NCBI RefSeq assembly: GCF_035989885.1
Contig: NZ_CP108518.1
Coordinates: forward strand, 8,423,001-8,487,000
Reading direction: 5' to 3'
Source of the DNA: Streptomyces sp. NBC_01232
Lineage (GTDB): Bacteria > Actinomycetota > Actinomycetes > Streptomycetales > Streptomycetaceae
DNA: 64,000 nt
This document shows positions 17,534-25,628 of this stretch, piece by piece. The notes under the pieces were generated by a model that was not told where the DNA came from, did no database searches, and saw only the letters and a program-made list of their open reading frames with translations. The stretch's first letter is position 1. Each line of letters starts with the position of its first letter. The position numbers and the translations under genes were made by a program.

Positions 17534-17851
17534 TCACGCCCTGGTGATTCCGGTGATCACCGGGTCCCCCAGCGGGGCGGCCTCCGAGGTCAGACCGACG
17601 CTTCGCAGGGCCGTAGTGGCCAGGTCCAGCGCTTGGGCCTCGGCAGTTGCTGTATCGGCGGCCTCGACCTCGAGACGCAGGCTGAAGGCCGACGACTCGG
17701 GATAGAAGGTCAGGAGGTCCAGGTCTTCGGCCGCTCCCAGATCCGTCTCGCGGGGATCGGATCCGCGCAGCGCACGGGTGAGTTCCGTCCGCGCCTCGGG
17801 GGTCAGCTCGGTGAGCAGGGTGCCGGGGAGGGTGACGACGTAGATGGTCAT
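17534..17851 (-). CDS. conserved hypothetical protein
   Basis: A 105-residue acidic protein (MTIYVVTLPGTLLTEL) with a helical C-terminal half; no signal peptide, membrane segment or known motif. Its alternating strand-helix pattern suggests a small ferredoxin-like fold. The gene stands alone just before the IS110 element. Function unknown. Confidence 0.6.
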   Translation of the reverse strand: MTIYVVTLPGTLLTELTPEARTELTRALRGSDPRETDLGAAEDLDLLTFYPESSAFSLRLEVEAADTATAEAQALDLATTALRSVGLTSEAAPLGDPVITGITRA

Positions 17852-17939
17852 GGGGAGACAGATGCCCCGACATCGCGGGGAAACTCGCGCCCTGCGTCCG
17901 ATACCGACGTTCGGCCGAATGCATCCCCGGTAGCGTCAC

Positions 17940-19490
17940 ACCGATCGTGCTGGGGGGGGTGTCTCTATGTCTTTCGTCAAGGACGTGGTGTCGGGTATGG
18001 GACCGTTTGGGATGGTCATGCGGCGAGGGTGACGGCGGGGATTCTGGACTCGTAGAAGGTGCCGTCTCGGAGCATGGCGAACAGGACGCTGATGCGTTGG
18101 CGGGCGAGGCGGAGGAGAGCCTGGGTGTGGGTTTTCCCGCGGGCGCGTTGCCGGTCGTAGTAGGTGCGGGAGGCCGGGTCGGCGTTCATGCAGGCGAAGG
18201 CGGAGAGGAACATGGCGCGTTTGAGCTGCCGGTTTCCGCCTCGTGGTGCGTGTTCGCCGTGGATCGAGGTCCCGGACGACTTCGTCGTCGGGGCGAGACC
18301 GGAGTAGGAGGCGAGGTGGGCGGCGCTGGGAAAACTGGTGCCGTCGCCGACGGTGACCAGCAGGACGGCGGCGGTCCTGACTCCGACTCCCGGCATCGAG
18401 GTCAGGACCGGGTGAAGAGGGTGAGCCTCCAGCAGGCTGCTGATCTGGGCTTCCAGTGCCCGACGCTGGTCGTGAACCGCCGCGAGCGAGGCCGCCAGGG
18501 ACGGGATCACGATGTCGAGGGTGCCGGTTCCCGGGACCACGACGGTCTGCTCGTCGAGAGCGTCGAAGACCTCGTCGATCAGCCGCGCGGCCATGCGTGG
18601 GGCCTTCGGGCGGATGAGTTCGACGAGTCTGCGGCGGCCGGCTTTGCGCAGAGCGGCCGGAGATCCGTGGCGCTCGAGGAGCCAGGTGACGGCCGGGTGG
18701 TCCAGCCGGGGCCCGAGAACGCGCTCCAGCGACGGGTGGAACTGGGTGAGCAGGCCGCGTATCCGGTTGCTGGTGCGGGTGGCTTCGGCGGCGAGGTCCT
18801 GGTCGAAGCCGGTCAGCACCGTGAGCTCGGCGGTGATCTCGTCCGTCAGCTCCAGCGACCGCAGGACGTGCGGCATGGTGCGGGCGGCGTCCGCGATCAC
18901 CGCCGCGTCCTTCGCGTCGGTTTTTGCCTCTCCCGGATACAGGTCGGCGATCCGGCGCATGGCGAGTCCGGGCAGGTAGGCGACCTCGCAGCCCGCGTCG
19001 CGGGCGACGGTCAGCGGCAGAGCGCCGATCGATGCGGGCTGGTCCACGATCACCAGCACCGTGCCGAACTTCGCGATCAGCTTGTCGAAGACGGCCCGCA
19101 GTTTCGGTTCGCTGTTGGGCATCGGCTTGTCGAAGACTTTCTTGCCCGCCGGCGTCAGCCCGTGGCCGTGATGGGCGGTCTTGCCGACGTCCATACCCAG
19201 GAAGACGCCCACATCGCCGGTGTCTAACATCGCACCCCTCCTGGGTGGTTGACCTGGCCGGCCTCTGCGTTGGCACCGTGCTCGCGCATCCACGTTATGC
19301 AGACCTGCCGCCCACGCTTCTGCCCGGCATTGCGCCGGGCCGGGCGGTGGTCGGGTCTCTCATCAGCGTCTCCGACGGCACCCCACGGACCCGGCGACAC
19401 CACCCCCCAGGTCATCCGTTCGACAGAGGGGACACAGTCATACCGGGCCCGGAGGCCAGCGGCCCCATTGCAGGACCGCGAAAAACATAA
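17940..19490 (-). mobile_element. IS110-family insertion sequence (ends approximate)
   Basis: One intact transposase gene with a long non-coding flank on its 5' side (about 19231-19490) and a short one on its 3' side (about 17940-18015). IS110 elements lack useful terminal inverted repeats, so the ends are estimates based on where gene-free sequence begins. Runs of eight and nine G lie close to both estimated ends (about 17947 and 19492). The family encodes a bridge RNA in a non-coding end that pairs with target and donor DNA; the long 5' flank is where it would be expected in the IS110 subgroup. Confidence 0.7.
18016..19230 (-). CDS. IS110-family transposase
   Basis: A 404-residue intact DEDD-type recombinase. 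The N-terminal RuvC-like domain shows FLGMDVGK (first Asp, near residue 14), VIVDQPAS and the EAKTDAKDAAVIADAA segment with the last acidic residues. The C-terminal Transposase_20 domain shows LTSMPGVGVRTAAVLL and YSGLAPTTKSSG with the family's catalytic Ser region. The ATG at 19230 has AGGAGGGG 6 bases upstream. No frameshift is visible, so the element may be active. Confidence 0.95.
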   Translation of the reverse strand: MLDTGDVGVFLGMDVGKTAHHGHGLTPAGKKVFDKPMPNSEPKLRAVFDKLIAKFGTVLVIVDQPASIGALPLTVARDAGCEVAYLPGLAMRRIADLYPGEAKTDAKDAAVIADAARTMPHVLRSLELTDEITAELTVLTGFDQDLAAEATRTSNRIRGLLTQFHPSLERVLGPRLDHPAVTWLLERHGSPAALRKAGRRRLVELIRPKAPRMAARLIDEVFDALDEQTVVVPGTGTLDIVIPSLAASLAAVHDQRRALEAQISSLLEAHPLHPVLTSMPGVGVRTAAVLLVTVGDGTSFPSAAHLASYSGLAPTTKSSGTSIHGEHAPRGGNRQLKRAMFLSAFACMNADPASRTYYDRQRARGKTHTQALLRLARQRISVLFAMLRDGTFYESRIPAVTLAA

Positions 19491-19743
19491 CGGGGGGGGG
19501 GAGGGGCGGGGCCAGGGTGTGCCGCCACACGGCACTGTGCAGCGGCTCCATCCGAACGTGCGAACGAATGGGCGACGGTGAAGGCGGCCCGGGCACCGGA
19601 TTCGGAGTCCGAATTGATCAGGATGACGACGGAGCTGCCCGTGGCGTGCTCGTCGCGCGGCCGGCGAGGAGTACCGTGACAAGGGTTCGGCGAAAGCCGC
19701 TGCGCGCAGAGCGCGTGGCCGGTTGCGTGCCGCGCCTGATACG

Positions 19744-19816
19744 CCCTGACCAGCCACCCCCCCCGGCTGGTTCAGGGCCCGCCCCGACCGGCCTCTCCCC
19801 CCCAGGCTGGTCGGGG
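19744..19816. repeat. two tandem hairpins with C-rich loops
   Basis: Stem 1 pairs 19744-19755 with 19765-19777 (one bulge); stem 2 pairs 19782-19794 with 19804-19816 (one G-U type mismatch). The two units are related (CCCTGACCAGCC and CCCCGACCGGCC) and each loop is a run of C. They lie about 140 bases past the stop of the minus-strand gene at 19958, so they may end that transcript. Confidence 0.6.
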
Positions 19817-19957
19817 CCCCTTCATGGGCCTCCGTACCCGCCCGGCCCGGCGTCGGGGCCCGGCGCCGGAGCAGCCGAACGATCACGCGTCCGCGGTGCC
19901 GCGGCGTACGTTCAGGAGCGGAGCGGCCCTGCAGGCGTTCCCCTGAGCCGGGGCGGT

Positions 19958-20425
19958 TCAGACACGGGCCCGGATCTGCTGCACCGGATGGCCCAGGCGG
20001 GCCGCCAGCGCCTCGAGCTCGTCCTCACGGAACCATGGGCGTCCGGGATTCCAGACGGCTATCTCGAAACGGGCGAAACCACAGGGCCAGTCGTAGTCGA
20101 GGGCGTCCAGCGTGGTCGATCCTCCACAGCAGGGGACCTCGATCGCGAGGGTGGTGAAGCCCTCGTCGCCGTGAGCCTCAAGGAGATCGCGCCACCACTC
20201 CATGTCGATGGCCGCCCGGCACAAGGGGCAACCGATCCTCTCCAGGTTGCCCCCGCATTCGACGGCGGTCATCGCGTCGTGCCACATCACGTCGATCTCC
20301 ACGTCCACGCCATCCGAACCTCCGGGAGCCAGGTCCTCGACGAGCGGGACGACGCGATCGACCGCTTCGTGACCGGGCTGCCACTGCGGATCAGTCGGAA
20401 TGATCGACAGGACGTCATCGCTCAT
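19958..20425 (-). CDS. conserved hypothetical protein with paired cysteines
   Basis: A 155-residue protein with CPLC at residues 66-69 and a CC pair near 99-100, plus a single Cys at 57 and near 115; four or more Cys could hold a zinc ion. N-terminus MSDDVLSIIPTDPQW is also seen, as far as I recall, in streptomycete proteins of unknown role. The C-terminal EDELEALAARLGHPVQQIRAR resembles a short regulatory helix. No partner gene adjoins it. Confidence 0.65.
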   Translation of the reverse strand: MSDDVLSIIPTDPQWQPGHEAVDRVVPLVEDLAPGGSDGVDVEIDVMWHDAMTAVECGGNLERIGCPLCRAAIDMEWWRDLLEAHGDEGFTTLAIEVPCCGGSTTLDALDYDWPCGFARFEIAVWNPGRPWFREDELEALAARLGHPVQQIRARV

Positions 20426-20563
20426 GGTTCCCCACCCTCGTCAGGCAACATCGCAGCCGATGCTATCGATCGCATGTCCGTCCGGATGCCCCTCGACCTG
20501 CGCTGATCGCGCCCCGCAGCTGCCGCGACGCATGACCGGGCCGGTCCGGGCAACACGCCGTCA

Positions 20564-22417
20564 ATGAGCTACGCACACAGCGCAGGCACGAGATCCGGCC
20601 GCCTCCTGCTGCTGCTTCCCCTGCAGGCGGTGTCCCTCGCAGGCCTCGGACTGCTGGTGACCGGGCCGCTGGCCGGCCGGTGGCCGCTCTCGGCGGAGGA
20701 CGGAGTCAACCGGGCACTGGCGGACCGGCGCGAGGCCGTCGCCACCGCGCTCTCGGACGGGATGTCCCTGCTGGCCGGCACCGAGAGCATCGTCGCTCTG
20801 ACGCTCGTCGCCGTGCTGGCCCTGCTGCTCGTGCCCCGGATCGCCCGGTGGCGGGAGGCCGCGTTCCTGGCCGGGGCCGTGGCCGCGCAGTCCGCCGTAT
20901 TCCTGCTCGTCACCCTCCTGGTGGGCCGCGCCCGGCCCGACGTACCGCACCTGGACGCGGCCCCGCCCACCTCCAGCTTCCCCTCCGGGCACGTCGGGGC
21001 GTCGACGGCGCTCTTCGGCGGGCTGGCCGTGCTCGCGGCAGGCCGGCTGCGCGGTGGGCGCCGCGGGCTGGTGGTGGGCATGCTCCTGCTGGTCCCGCTG
21101 GCCGTGGCGGCCTCCCGGGTCTACCGGGGCATGCACCACCCCTCGGACGTGGTGGCGGGGCTGCTCAACGGCGTGTGCACCCTGCTGGTGATGACGTACG
21201 CACTGCTCCGGTCGGCCCCCGGCGGCAGCACCCCCGCGGGCCTGCCCGCGCCCCGGACCCGCCCGGACGGCGCAGCTCCGGACCTCATGCCGGACGTGAC
21301 CACGGGCAAAGCCCCGCAAGCTGCCGCCGTTCGCGCCGGGCCCCGCCGGGCCGTGGTGGTCCGCCATCCGCACGCCTGCGGTGACGGTACGGCCGCCCGG
21401 GTCCGGGCGCTGCTCCACCGTCACGGCTACCCCGGCACGGATCAGACGTGGACGGCAACCACCGCCGAGGAGCCCGCGGGCGCACTCGCCGCGCACGTCG
21501 CCGAGGCGGACACCGCCCTGGTGGTCGTCTGCGGGGGCGACGGCACGGTACGGGCCTGCGCCGACGTGCTGTCCGGCAGCGGGATCCCGCTGGCGATCGT
21601 CCCCTGCGGCACCGGCAACCTCCTCGCCCGGAATCTGCGGCTGCCCTCCGACCCGGACACCGCCCTGCGCGCGGCCCTGACCGGCACGGCCGTCGGGCTC
21701 GACGTGGGCCGGATCCACGGTGACGGCCTCGCACCGACCCGCTTCACGGTCATGGCCGGGGCGGGCTTCGACGCCGCGATGGTCCGGGACGCCTCCGCCC
21801 GGCTCAAACAGCGCCTGGGCTGGCCCGCGTACGTCCTCTCCGCCCTGCGCCACCTCGGCGATCCCCGCATGCGCCTGTCGGTCCGGCTCGACGGGGCCGC
21901 CCCGCTGGAGCGCCGGGCCCGCATGGTGGTCATCGGCAACGTCGGTTCCCTGCAGGGCGGGCTGCCCCTCCTGCCGGACGCCCGTCCCGACAGCGGCCGG
22001 CTGGAGGTGGTGCTCCTCGACCCGCGCGGCGTCGCGGGATGGCTCGCCGCGGCCGGACACCTCCTGGCCCGTTCGGGCTCCCGGGCAGCCGGGCAGCGCC
22101 CCGGCGCCCGCCCGGACCGGCGGGCGGCGGGCGGCGCGCTGGAGTACTTCAGCGCCGAACGGATCGAGCTTCGCTTCGCCCGCCCCCAGCCGCGCGAGCT
22201 CGACGGCGACGCCTTCGCCGCCGGTACCCGCCTGACCGCCCACGTCGAGCCGGGCGCGCTGCGCGTCTGCCTGCCCGGACGCGCCCCGGTCGGGCCGGCT
22301 GGTGCGACAGGGGTGACAGCGGTGACAGGGGCGGCCGAGCAGACAGGGGCGCCCGAGGAGACACAGCCCGCCGCCCGCGCAACCGCGCCGGGCATCCGGC
22401 CGGACGGGGTGCACTGA
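20564..22417 (+). CDS. PAP2 phosphatase / diacylglycerol kinase fusion
   Basis: A 617-residue bifunctional protein. The N-terminal half is a membrane PAP2 lipid phosphatase: VGRARP (first motif, with the usual leading Lys missing), PSGH at residues 140-143 and SRVYRGMHHPSD as the third motif. The C-terminal half is a DAGK/sphingosine-kinase-type catalytic domain with GGDGT at 324-328 and CGTGNLLARNL. The fusion would remove a phosphate from one membrane lipid and phosphorylate another on the cytosolic face, as in phosphatidate/diacylglycerol or undecaprenyl-phosphate turnover; actual substrates are unknown. ATG 20564 gives the first membrane helix directly. One base separates its stop from the YihY gene, so the two are coupled. 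Confidence 0.92.
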   Translation: MSYAHSAGTRSGRLLLLLPLQAVSLAGLGLLVTGPLAGRWPLSAEDGVNRALADRREAVATALSDGMSLLAGTESIVALTLVAVLALLLVPRIARWREAAFLAGAVAAQSAVFLLVTLLVGRARPDVPHLDAAPPTSSFPSGHVGASTALFGGLAVLAAGRLRGGRRGLVVGMLLLVPLAVAASRVYRGMHHPSDVVAGLLNGVCTLLVMTYALLRSAPGGSTPAGLPAPRTRPDGAAPDLMPDVTTGKAPQAAAVRAGPRRAVVVRHPHACGDGTAARVRALLHRHGYPGTDQTWTATTAEEPAGALAAHVAEADTALVVVCGGDGTVRACADVLSGSGIPLAIVPCGTGNLLARNLRLPSDPDTALRAALTGTAVGLDVGRIHGDGLAPTRFTVMAGAGFDAAMVRDASARLKQRLGWPAYVLSALRHLGDPRMRLSVRLDGAAPLERRARMVVIGNVGSLQGGLPLLPDARPDSGRLEVVLLDPRGVAGWLAAAGHLLARSGSRAAGQRPGARPDRRAAGGALEYFSAERIELRFARPQPRELDGDAFAAGTRLTAHVEPGALRVCLPGRAPVGPAGATGVTAVTGAAEQTGAPEETQPAARATAPGIRPDGVH

Positions 22418-22418
22418 C

Positions 22419-23399
22419 ATGGGCACCGCCACACGCGTACCGCAGCGCAGCGAGATGGAGGCCGTGGAGACCGAGTTGCGGACACAGGGCGAGGAGCTGT
22501 CCGCCGAGGAGGCCTGGGCCGCGCTGCGCCGCTACGGCGGCTGGAACCTCGTGAGGGACTCCTTCCTACGGTTCCGGTACGCCGACGGGTTCAGCCACTC
22601 CAGAGCCCTCGCCCTCCAGACGGTTCTCGCGATCCTGCCGCTCGCCATCGCGCTCATCGGCCTGTCCGGCGTGCTGCACACCGAGGACATCGGGCGGATC
22701 GCCGAGCTGACGATCCGCCGACTCGTCAGCGGCCCGAGCCAGGACGTCGTGGACGACGCCCTGCGCGAGAGCCGCCGCCAGGCCGGGGACGGCGGCCGGG
22801 CGGCCCTCTGGCTGGGCCTGCTGTTCTCGATCGCCAACGTCACCACCGGCATGTGCCAGGTCGAGCGCGGTGCCAACCGGATCTACGGCGTGGAGCGCGA
22901 CCGCCCCTTCCTGCACAAGTACACCCGCGGCCTGGTGATGGCGCTGCTCGCGGGACTGCCGCTGGGCCTCGCCTTCTCCGTCACCGTCCTCGGCTCCGAC
23001 CTCGGCCTCGCCATGACGGAGGTGTACCGGCTCGGACCGGCCGCCCACCGGGTGTGGGACGTACTGCGCTGGCCGGTGGGCATCCTGCTGGCCGTCGTGG
23101 CGGCCAGCGCCGTCTTCCGGCGCTCCCCGCGGCGCACCCAGCCGGGCTACACCTGGCTCGCCTTCGGCGCCGCCGTCTACCTGGTGCTGTGGCTCGGCGC
23201 CACATGGGCGCTGAGCCTGTACGCCGGGGTGAACAGCTCCTTCACCACCGTGTACGGGCCGCTCAGCGCGTTCATGGCACTGATGCTGTGGTCCTACCTC
23301 ACCTCACTCGCCCTCTTCCTGGGCCTCTCCTTCGCCGCCCAGTTGGAAGCCGCACGGGCGGGCGTGGCCGAGCCGGTCAGGGAGGACCCGGGGGTCTGA
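22419..23399 (+). CDS. YihY/virulence factor BrkB family membrane protein
   Basis: A 326-residue protein with a 55-residue cytosolic lead then about six transmembrane helices, including ALALQTVLAILPLAIALIGL after the family's conserved start of helix 1, and the glycine/aromatic C-terminal helix with YGPLSAFMALMLWSYLTSLA, which is typical of YihY/BrkB. Often mislabelled ribonuclease BN; likely an envelope transporter or flippase. It is coupled to the PAP2-DAGK fusion and followed by a second PAP2 gene, pointing to lipid-carrier handling. Confidence 0.92.
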   Translation: MGTATRVPQRSEMEAVETELRTQGEELSAEEAWAALRRYGGWNLVRDSFLRFRYADGFSHSRALALQTVLAILPLAIALIGLSGVLHTEDIGRIAELTIRRLVSGPSQDVVDDALRESRRQAGDGGRAALWLGLLFSIANVTTGMCQVERGANRIYGVERDRPFLHKYTRGLVMALLAGLPLGLAFSVTVLGSDLGLAMTEVYRLGPAAHRVWDVLRWPVGILLAVVAASAVFRRSPRRTQPGYTWLAFGAAVYLVLWLGATWALSLYAGVNSSFTTVYGPLSAFMALMLWSYLTSLALFLGLSFAAQLEAARAGVAEPVREDPGV

Positions 23400-23418
23400 G
23401 GCACCGGCCCCACGGTCC

Positions 23419-23497
23419 GGTCGGCCGGACGCTGCTCTGCCGGCCGGATGTTGTCCCGCCGGTCGGAGGTTGTCCCCCCGGCCGGATGCGGCCCCGC
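23419..23497 (+). repeat. four imperfect ~20-bp direct repeats
   Basis: Units built on CCGGCCGGATGTTGTCCC recur four times with substitutions between the YihY and PAP2 genes, within the likely mRNA leader of the PAP2 gene. Confidence 0.6.
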
Positions 23498-23524
23498 CGC
23501 ACGACGAAAGGAACCCCACCGACC

Positions 23525-24352
23525 ATGACGGAGCGATCCGACCGGCCCGCGCACCGGCCCCGACGGCTGCTCGCACGCCTGGTGTCCGGGCGGCGGACCG
23601 GGCCCGACGCCCGGTTCGGCATGCGGCTGGTGGCCATCTCGGCCGCGACCGCCCTGGCGGCCGTACCCTTCTCCCTCGCACTGGTCCTGGTGGAGTCGCG
23701 GTGGCCACCGCTGCGCCGCCTCGACCAGGGCGCTGCCGAGTGGCTGCACCGCACCGCACTCGACCACCCGGCCTGGGTCCGGGTCCTCGAATTCCTCACG
23801 CACGTCGCCTGGGGGCCCTTGACCATGCGCCTGCTGGTGGCCGCGGTGGTGGTGTGGCTGCTGTGGCACCGCGCGCTGCGGCTGGCCGCCTGGGCGGCCG
23901 TGACCGCCGTCGCGGGGGGCCTGGTGGGCCTGCTGGCGAAGACGGCGGTCGAGCGCGCCCGGCCGCACCTGCCCGACCCGGTCTCCGAGGCACCCGGCTT
24001 CTCCTTCCCCTCCGGACACGCCATGACGGCCACCACGTCCTGCGCCGTACTGCTGCTGGTCCTGCTCCCACTGGTGCCGCGCGCGTGGCGCCCGTTTGCC
24101 TGGGCTCTCGCCGTGGCCGCAGTGCTCGGCGTCGGCGGCACGCGGGTCGCGCTCGGCGTGCACTGGGTGAGCGACGTGGTCGGAGGCTGGCTGCTCGGCC
24201 TCGCCGTGGTCACCGCCACCACTCTCGCCTTCGAGGCGTGGCGCAGCGACATCGGCCGTCCCCTCACCACACCCGCCCAGGGGCTGGAGCCGGAGCTGGT
24301 GACGTCATGCCCCGAACCGCCGGCCGGCACCGGGGGCATCGGCCGACCGTGA
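23525..24352 (+). CDS. PAP2-family lipid phosphatase
   Basis: A 275-residue membrane phosphatase. All three motifs are present: KTAVERARP (residues 139-147), FPSGHAMTATTS, and TRVALGVHWVSD, with about six helices. AAAGGA lies 13 bases before the ATG at 23525. PAP2 enzymes dephosphorylate phosphatidate or undecaprenyl pyrophosphate on the outer face of the membrane. It is the third gene of the lipid run, separated from YihY by a repeat-bearing 125-base leader. The C-terminal 40 residues are a polar tail. Confidence 0.9.
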   Translation: MTERSDRPAHRPRRLLARLVSGRRTGPDARFGMRLVAISAATALAAVPFSLALVLVESRWPPLRRLDQGAAEWLHRTALDHPAWVRVLEFLTHVAWGPLTMRLLVAAVVVWLLWHRALRLAAWAAVTAVAGGLVGLLAKTAVERARPHLPDPVSEAPGFSFPSGHAMTATTSCAVLLLVLLPLVPRAWRPFAWALAVAAVLGVGGTRVALGVHWVSDVVGGWLLGLAVVTATTLAFEAWRSDIGRPLTTPAQGLEPELVTSCPEPPAGTGGIGRP

Positions 24353-24354
24353 TC

Positions 24355-24392
24355 CGAACGCCGCGGACGCCGTCGTCCGCGGCGGGCGTTCG
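24355..24392 (+). terminator. stem-loop ending the lipid-gene run
   Basis: CGAACGCCGCGGACG pairs with CGTCCGCGGCGGGCGTTCG (three-base bulge) around a CCGT loop, starting two bases after the PAP2 stop. Confidence 0.7.
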
Positions 24393-24433
24393 GCGCCGGG
24401 TCGTCCCGCACGGGTCTCGCCCATCCTGCCGCC

Positions 24434-24596
24434 ATGGGTCTGGATCTCGCACTGTTCATCGCGGACCGGAGGCAGTTGAGCACCTCAACGGCCTGGTCTG
24501 CGCCGGCGGTTCGCTGCCGAGTGCGAAGGCTGGGCAGGCCGTCCGCGCAGCTTCGAGGACTTCATCGCGCTCCTGCGCGAATGGGGCGACGTGACG
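24434..24596 (+). pseudogene. remnant of a small conserved gene
   Basis: The frame from ATG 24434 starts MGLDLALFIAD, a typical gene opening, but then turns into Arg/Ser-rich sequence. Coding-like sequence continues in another frame (CEGWAGRPRSFEDFIALLREW, ending at about 24596). This looks like an internal deletion plus frameshift in a gene I cannot name. Confidence 0.35.
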
Positions 24597-24780
24597 ACAG
24601 GGGCCGCCCGCCACGGCTGGGGCCTGGTGGGCCCGCCCCAGGGGGTGTGTTGGCGGCGAGGGGGCCGCGTGATGCACCGTGGTCGCAACCGCCGAGCGGT
24701 ACAGGACGGTCCGCGAGCGGTGCCGACCGGCGCAAGGGCTGCTCTGGGCTCGTCCCGCCACCAGGACTACAGTTGCGGCC

Positions 24781-25428
24781 ATGGCCGAACATCATGCCCT
24801 CAGCGCCACCCGCGAGGCCTACGACGCCGCCGCCCGCACCTATGCCCAGCTGTTCCGCGACACGCTGCGCGACAGCCCCCTGGACCGTGCGATCTTGGGG
24901 GTCTTCGCCGAGGCCGTGCGCGCGAGCGGGAACGGTCAGGTCGCGGACCTGGGATGCGGACCTGGCCACATCACTGCCCATCTGGCAGAACTTGGACTGA
25001 CGGCATCTGGCGTCGATGCTTCCCCCGCAATGATCGAGTTGGCTCAACAGGCCTACCGGGAGCTGCGGTTCGAAGTGGGCTCGATGGCCGCTCTCGACAT
25101 CGCGGACGGCGTGCTGGGCGGCGTACTCTCACGGTGGTCCATCATCCACACTCCGCCGCAGGAACTCCCCGTCATCCTGACCGAGTTCCACCGGGTGCTG
25201 GCACCTGGCGGCCACCTCCTGATCGGCTTTTCGGCGAGCGACGGTCCGTCTCACCCGACACAGGTCTTCGATCACGCGGTCGCACCGGCCTATCGATGGT
25301 CCCCCGATCACCTCGCCGCGATGCTGCGCACGTTCGGACTGGCCGAGGTGGCCCGGATGGTTCGCGAGCCCCAGCCCACCGACCGCCGACAGTTCCAGGA
25401 GGTTCAACTGCTGGCCCGCAAGGCCTGA
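24781..25428 (+). CDS. class I SAM-dependent methyltransferase
   Basis: A 215-residue Rossmann methyltransferase. Motif I is VADLGCGPGHIT (about residues 53-64), followed by VDASPAMIELAQ and the post-motif strand FHRVLAPGGHLLIGF of the UbiE/Methyltransf_11 type. ATG 24781 is used because homology starts there; an upstream GTG-led extension is Arg-rich. The methyl acceptor is unknown. It precedes the glutamate-synthase-like gene by 200 bases and is probably separate from it. Confidence 0.88.
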   Translation: MAEHHALSATREAYDAAARTYAQLFRDTLRDSPLDRAILGVFAEAVRASGNGQVADLGCGPGHITAHLAELGLTASGVDASPAMIELAQQAYRELRFEVGSMAALDIADGVLGGVLSRWSIIHTPPQELPVILTEFHRVLAPGGHLLIGFSASDGPSHPTQVFDHAVAPAYRWSPDHLAAMLRTFGLAEVARMVREPQPTDRRQFQEVQLLARKA

Positions 25429-25628
25429 ACACAGGCAGCCGGGTCCAACCTTCCCACGTGCCGGACGGGGTACCTGCGAAGGTCGTGACATCGGCACCGG
25501 CACCGGCATCGACAGCGACGGGACAGCGGCCCGGTCACGGCGGTCTACGCGGCGGCGAAGCCCTCCCCGATGCCGTCACCGCGGAGGTCGACGCGGTTGA
25601 CGGCCGGGCTTCGGGACACACGCGCGGT

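Noticed and set aside
20561..22432. 623-codon minus-strand frame
   Set aside because: Antisense shadow of the PAP2-DAGK gene.
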